This document shows, piece after piece, positions 58,621-64,000 of a stretch of DNA of 64,000 bases (positions are counted from its first letter, which is position 1; every line of letters starts with the position of its first letter). The position numbers were made by a program, and so were the translations under genes. Below the pieces are notes generated by a model, which worked only from the letters and a program-made list of their open reading frames with translations, did not search any database and was not told the DNA's origin. Source of the stretch: Mangifera indica. Lineage: Eukaryota > Streptophyta > Magnoliopsida > Sapindales > Anacardiaceae. The stretch covers positions 17,345,463 to 17,409,462 of the forward strand of contig NC_058137.1 of assembly GCF_011075055.1 (NCBI RefSeq), read 5' to 3'.

Positions 58621-61600
58621 GTTATGCCACCTTTCCCTAGCCTGATGATTAATTGGAAAGTCTTGGAAAAACAAACACTGGAATGTTAATCTTGTGAAAA
58701 CAAAATAAAACCATTATGTTAATAGTTGGAATGTGAATGCAAGGGACTGTGAATATGAATGCATCTAAAATCTAGCTTTCTTCTTCATCAACAACAACAT
58801 AATCAGGCAAAAATCCAGTCAAATATATGACTATTTGTTAAATAAATAATCACAAATCAGTCAAAACGTTTAACCCAACAACCCTAAATTAAACTAACAC
58901 TAAAATCAGTTGAAACCCTAAACCATGTGAACCTAAGCGCTACAAAAACCACCACACCCTTCCCAATTTTCATCAATGCTTAACAAGGCAAAGTCAAATA
59001 AATCATCAACTAAACCTATTTCAAACTTAACAAGACAAGAAATCAAACTTACCTTAAACAACATTGTCAAATGTTATTGTGTTTGTCAGAGGTTCAAAAT
59101 GCAAGAAATAAAGTCACTAGTACTGTGTTTTACATTCTTGACTGTGAGATTGTGATTTAAAAGAAAATGTTTGGAAATGAAAATGTTTTAAGTTTTATTA
59201 GATTTTGATATGAAGGCTAGAATAGGTAAATCACATGTAAATTGCTTATAAACAATAATGTATGAAATGTTTAACTAAAAAGGTTTAAGCATAAAGTATT
59301 TTGCCTATTTTAATTAATATCCCGAGCATCAGAAAAATTTTCAATGAAAGTTTATGATAATGGGTTTTTCTTTTGAATGAGAATAAAACTAGAATTTTCT
59401 ATTGCCAAGATGAAATTTAGAGTGAACACTTTATCAATAAAATTATATACACAACTTTATACACAAATAACGATATATCACCATGTGATTAGATATTATT
59501 TTATCTTTAATTTTTAACTATTTAATTACATGAGAATACGTTATTGTTTATGCATAAAGTTATGCACAAAAATTATGCAATAACACTACTTTTCTTTGAT
59601 CAATGATGAGTTTTGAGGTTGTAATTTCATAAATAAAATAATTCATGACTATATGATAATAATATTGATTGAATTAATACTAATTATAAATATAAAAACT
59701 GTAAAATAGAAATGGCAAAAGAAAAAGATTAATAAACTTTTTATTACAAGTGTAATTCTTACTTAAAGTCAACTTCCCACCATTCAGGCCCAAGTGAAAC
59801 AACACAAGATGAGAGAAATATAGCAATAGGTAAGTGTACAGACTGGCAAAAGCCCAACCTTAAAAAGCCCAAGTTCAAACATTTTAGACTATTCGTCAAT
59901 CAATTCTCGGTGCAATAACGATAGTTTATGTAAAAGCCTCTGTCATTCACATCAAATCATATATAGGGAACCTCTCTGTCAATATAAAATAATCTAATTC
60001 CTAATATATATATATATATATATATATATTAATTTTTTGTTAATAAAATGTTGACAAATATCCAACACTGGCCATGCGTGCCCATGTCAATATTCTTAGA
60101 AAATGAGAAAGTCTGCGGAGAAACCTTTGCATAGTGAAGCTTTTTTATTTGGTTTGTATTGTGTCTTTACCATAAATAAAGGTTGAGGACTTGTAATCAC
60201 TTTGCTCATGTTAGATAAAATAAAGTTTAGAAAAATGATTTGAATGGGAAAAAAAATTACCTGAAGAACTTTGTAATATCAGATGGTGGAACAAAAGGGT
60301 ATCAATACAGATTGACTTCGTCAACATTATGAGACCAATAAATGTGTTGAGACGGGATAAGTTTCCTATGTTCATTTTCATAGAAAGTTCAACAAATGGA
60401 CAAAAGTATGAATGTGATGAAGGCTTCACCATTTCAGTTTGTACTTATTTGTCAAAGTAGGGCCAACACAAGTGATTTTCAAACACTAGTGCAACTTATC
60501 ATTTCAACGACTGTATCGTTTAAGACAGCTGTTTAAATTAATTTTTTTCAGCCACATTTCAGTTGTACTTGGAACAGATTATTTTGATTTAACAGAGAGA
60601 GAAAATTATCAATGAAATTGAATTTCAAAAGAATATTGTTTAAATTATCAATAAAAGATAGCTGATCATTCGAGTCTATCTCAATGCATTCAAAGTGGTG
60701 AACTAACCCTCAGTTATTTCAACTTTCTCCACAAAAATTTGGAGAATTCGAAAAATCAGAATGAAAAGAATTATTTATTTATTTATTTAGAAAGGCCAAG
60801 CATTTGATAGAGTTGTAGTTATAGTTAAATTTATCATAAAATTAAAAAAGAAAAAGGGTTTGTTGTAGTTGTCGCTATTGGAGAATAGTGTGTGGTTGGG
60901 TTCAACAGGGATGAATTATTTATAAAGAAAAAAAAAAAAGAGAACAAAGAGGATTGATATGAGGTGGAGCTGGTTGGGATTGGGATGGCAGCCAAGAAAA
61001 TCAATGGGCGAGGTGATAAATAAAAAGGAAAATATAAGCAAACAATGGGCACAAAAATCAAGGGGTAGCTTCAGATGACATTGGGATCTGTGCTTTAGAA
61101 AATGATAGCTTGTGCATGAATCTAGCATGCCTGCCAAGGGGCTTCCTGGAACTTTACTGACAATACATGACTCATGTAAAATTACATAAACACCCTCGGT
61201 ACTAGTGAAAAAAAATTCCATGAACCCCCTTCAGACTTAGTGTAGAAAAGTGTATAAATTTATTTACCCTACTTATTAAAAAAAGAAAACATATAGCCCC
61301 CGAGGAAAATTACGCAAGATGGGTAATCTCTTTGCAATTTCATGTTGTTATTTTTCCTAAATTTGAAAAATTGTTTGCTAACTTTTGTATATAACAAACA
61401 CATTCAATATCATTTAAAATTAAAATTCATCTTTATACTTAGATTTAATATTTTGTTTAATTTAGATTTTAACTTTGAGATCAAATTTGACAAGGTTTAT
61501 TTTAGGGTTTCAATGAAAGGTTAAAGATAAAAAGAAAATTATATTAAATTAATTAATTAATTAATTAAATACAAGTGTGTGTCTGAGAGAGAGAGACTTA

Positions 61601-62899
61601 TAATATCCCTTGTACGGTAGCCTTAAATTTCACACTTATTTATTTATAAACAATATATTATTAAAGTTAAAAAGTTAATGATACAATCATAAAAATAAAT
61701 ATAATGTTTACAGTGTGAAAGACGAGATTACAAGGTAAAAATTACATAAAATTATGATAAATAGTTAAATAAATTATAAAATAAAAGAAACAAGTGGGAA
61801 GAGTGAGATGAATAAGGATTCGATTCGAGTAGGCAGCCAATTTTTTATATATACATATAAAAGCCAAGAAACTATTAGGTGATTCAAAAGCCAAGATCCT
61901 GTTCTTTATTTATGTTAATCTTGAATGTCACGGTCACATGTGGATGGTGGGTTCTACTTCCCACCAACCATTTCACACCATTGGCCCCCTTCTCTTTCAC
62001 TTCTCACTCTTAATTAACATCTTGGGAGGCGTCAGCACTAGCTTTCATGGGGCCCTTCTGTCCGGTCGTCCTGGGCCCATATTCAGCCCACAGTAAAACT
62101 GTCCTTTTAGATGACTCAAGTCTTCCTTCCGTAACCCCACACAGCAATTTTTTACTTGTCTTCATTACGAGTAATTTATCTTCAAATTTAACTTATTCAT
62201 ATTTTAGTAAGCTTTGTGATATTTTCAAGTAAATTACCACTTTGATATCACCCATGCAAATATTAGCAATTAAAAATTGATTTCATATATACCCAGTGAT
62301 GATTCCCTGCCAAAAAAGTCTAAATTTTCATTTTATTTTATTTAAGCTTGTTTTGTTATACTTGTCTTGTCTGCCTAAAATATTAAGCAAAATTTTAAAG
62401 AGAGAACCTACCGCCTAAGTCAATAAATTCTATATTTAAATGCAAATTGGGGGGAACTTCACATGGGTGTGTGTATATATTTGATCATTTCCATAGAATC
62501 AACCTGGGATCGGCTGCTATAAGACAATAGGATGATTTGTCAGAGATTTTTTTTTAATTCTAATTAAATATCAATTTCCATGACAAAACAAAAGATTTTA
62601 TGCTTGCTAAATAGATCTTCCAGCCTTATTATATTGTTGAGAATGGGTGAAAATGAAACTCCAATATTATAGGTATATATATAAATATAATTTGATTTAC
62701 AAGCCAATGTGATAACAGTTCACCGACACTTGTTAAGATTGACGTTTAAGGCAATTTAAACACGTGCAAATCTCTTCAAATGTCAAATTTAATGACTTAC
62801 CAAATCGCCTGGTTCTTATGAGAATAACCCTTTTATATTATGATAATTGTATTAGACAAATTAATTGGATTAAGTCGAATAGAGATTCAACCCAAAACT
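58621..62899. other. Intergenic, no gene recognised
   Basis: AT-rich, with (AT)n at 60005-60029 and a (TTAA)n run at about 61545-61568. Frames at 60211-60432, 60834-61221 (- strand) and 62047-62232 have no recognisable similarity. No transposon termini identified. Confidence 0.5.
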
Positions 62900-64000
62900 T
62901 GAAATTTAGGTCTAGTCTATGGATTTTTTAAATCGGATTGTAAGTTTTAATATTAAACACATGGATAAACCTATTACTATTAAAAAATTAAAAAAAATAA
63001 TAATAAAAATGAAAGATAGTTGGCTTTTACCACATAGGCAAAAGTCTTTAATGGTACTAGCTTTCGGCCAATACCCATTGTTTAATTTTTTTTCTTTTAT
63101 ATAAACCAATCCAAAATTTTCTCTATTTCCAATTTTATTTACAAATCTCATTTTCTCTCATAACATCTTTTTTAGAAACTGTCTGAATTCATAAATAATA
63201 ATTCTTTGTGTTTACAATTTTTTTTAATTTCATTTTTATCGTTACAAAATATTACAAATAAATCTAATGTTAAATGAATTTAATCAATTTGAATATTATT
63301 ATACTGATGCTAATGATATTATTGACGATGCATAAGATGGAAATATGGAGTACCAATAGGTAAAAGTGGTACAAGTACAGGTTCGCATGCGATAGAGAGA
63401 AAAATAAAACAAATGTCAACGGTGTAGGAGTACTTCAATCGAATAGAGAAATCAATAGAAGAAAAACTAATTTGTCGAGCAGTATGTAAACATTGTGGTT
63501 CTCTTGTTTGATATGTGTAAGTACGAGTGGCACGAGACATCTTCACTGACAGATTATTGATTATTGTAAAGAAACTCCACATGAGCTCAGAAGACAAAAA
63601 CAAATTGCATTCACTCGATTGTGATATGTTTGTCCCAATGCCATTCAGTAGGAGGTCCAAGTGGTTCCGAACACATGAGAGAAATATTAATTTTCATGTA
63701 CAATCAAATGAAGAAGTCGGACTACATGGCCAGATATGTAGTTGCTTCTTATCAACCTTTTAGTTATACAAAAGTTGAAATTTTAAAATGAATGATGTAA
63801 AATAGTATTCAACTGACATTTAGAAGAATTCCTAGGTCAACTCTTAGGTTAGACATCCTAAAAATTTATGAATTAATGAAATTAAAAGTCATTGGAGAAT
63901 TAAGTAATTTTGATAGTATTATTTCAATAACGTCTTATTTATGGACTGCTATAAATCAAAATATAGGGTATCTATGTGCAATTGCCCATTATATTAATTC
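62900..64000 (+). pseudogene. Decayed hAT transposase gene, 5' part, cut by window end
   Basis: A TATA-like leader (TATATAAACCAATCCAAAAT at 63100) precedes a broken coding region. At 63478-63500 is CRAVCKHCGS, an intact CxxC half of a BED zinc finger, followed by frameshifts. At 63700-63760 is DYMARYVVASYQPF-like sequence. From 63815 the frame reads FRRIPRSTLRLDILKIYELM, then IISITSYLWTAINQNIGYLC and AIAHYIN, matching the hAT catalytic N-terminal block (ISLTSDLWTS...GYLCLTAHYID), with the D of DLW changed to Y. The rest lies outside the window. It is a relative of the relic at 7000-10170, and its leader matches the interior of the element at 4032-5400. Confidence 0.72.

Noticed and set aside
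61080..61200. Possible microRNA-like hairpin around TGCCTGCCAAGGGGCTTCCT
   Set aside because: It matches no conserved plant microRNA I know and I could not find a convincing complementary arm.

Overview
This window is nuclear DNA of a flowering plant, probably a eudicot. It is AT-rich, has a multi-exon gene with GT-AG introns, and is crowded with plant-type transposons: Ty3/gypsy, Ty1/copia, TRIM, hAT, PIF/Harbinger and Mutator-like. I cannot name the species. Only two host genes are supported: a 14-exon LMBR1-like membrane-protein gene on the + strand (coding 32657-46984) and a small single-exon gene on the - strand (48095-48469). They are convergent, about 1.1 kb apart.

Layout. 1-4031: AT-rich, nothing recognisable. 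4032-5400: a hAT-like non-autonomous element with an internal 549-bp tandem duplication. 5620-6090: a gypsy (Tat-type) gag relic on the - strand. 7000-10170: a decayed hAT transposase gene split by a foldback element. 10812-11612: an older foldback relative. 12120-12470: the C-terminal end of a PIF/Harbinger transposase, running directly into a decayed Tat-type gypsy pol (12475-17160) that is itself interrupted by a probable antisense LTR. 17565-23945: an 83-bp tandem repeat and a pair of 1.28-kb direct repeats, one of which carries a 905-bp hAT element with an 8-bp target duplication while the other keeps the empty site. 26085-26934 and 31471-32375: two more foldback elements. 29840-30890: a copia gag relic carrying a complete TRIM. 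32657-46984: the LMBR1-like gene, whose intron 6 contains a complete 6.0-kb chromovirus. 48920-51088: two foldback elements. 51860-56989: the 3' part of a pol-less SIRE-like copia derivative with its LTR. 57690-58620: a DUF1985 relic on the - strand. 62900-64000: the 5' part of another decayed hAT transposase, cut by the window edge.

The most notable items are: (1) the chromovirus, with two 604-bp LTRs that read as identical, a perfect 5-bp target duplication and one uninterrupted 1645-codon gag-pol frame, so a very young insertion in a conserved gene; its frame starts 2 nt after the primer-binding site and ends 163 bp inside the 3' LTR. (2) A family of at least six 0.76-0.98 kb foldback elements with GGCC-ended termini and about 9-bp target duplications (Mutator-like), each almost entirely an inverted repeat with its own central cassette. 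(3) Several nested insertions with exact target duplications, giving a readable order of events. The sequence alone does not show an undescribed cellular system. The foldback family is the best candidate for something not already catalogued.
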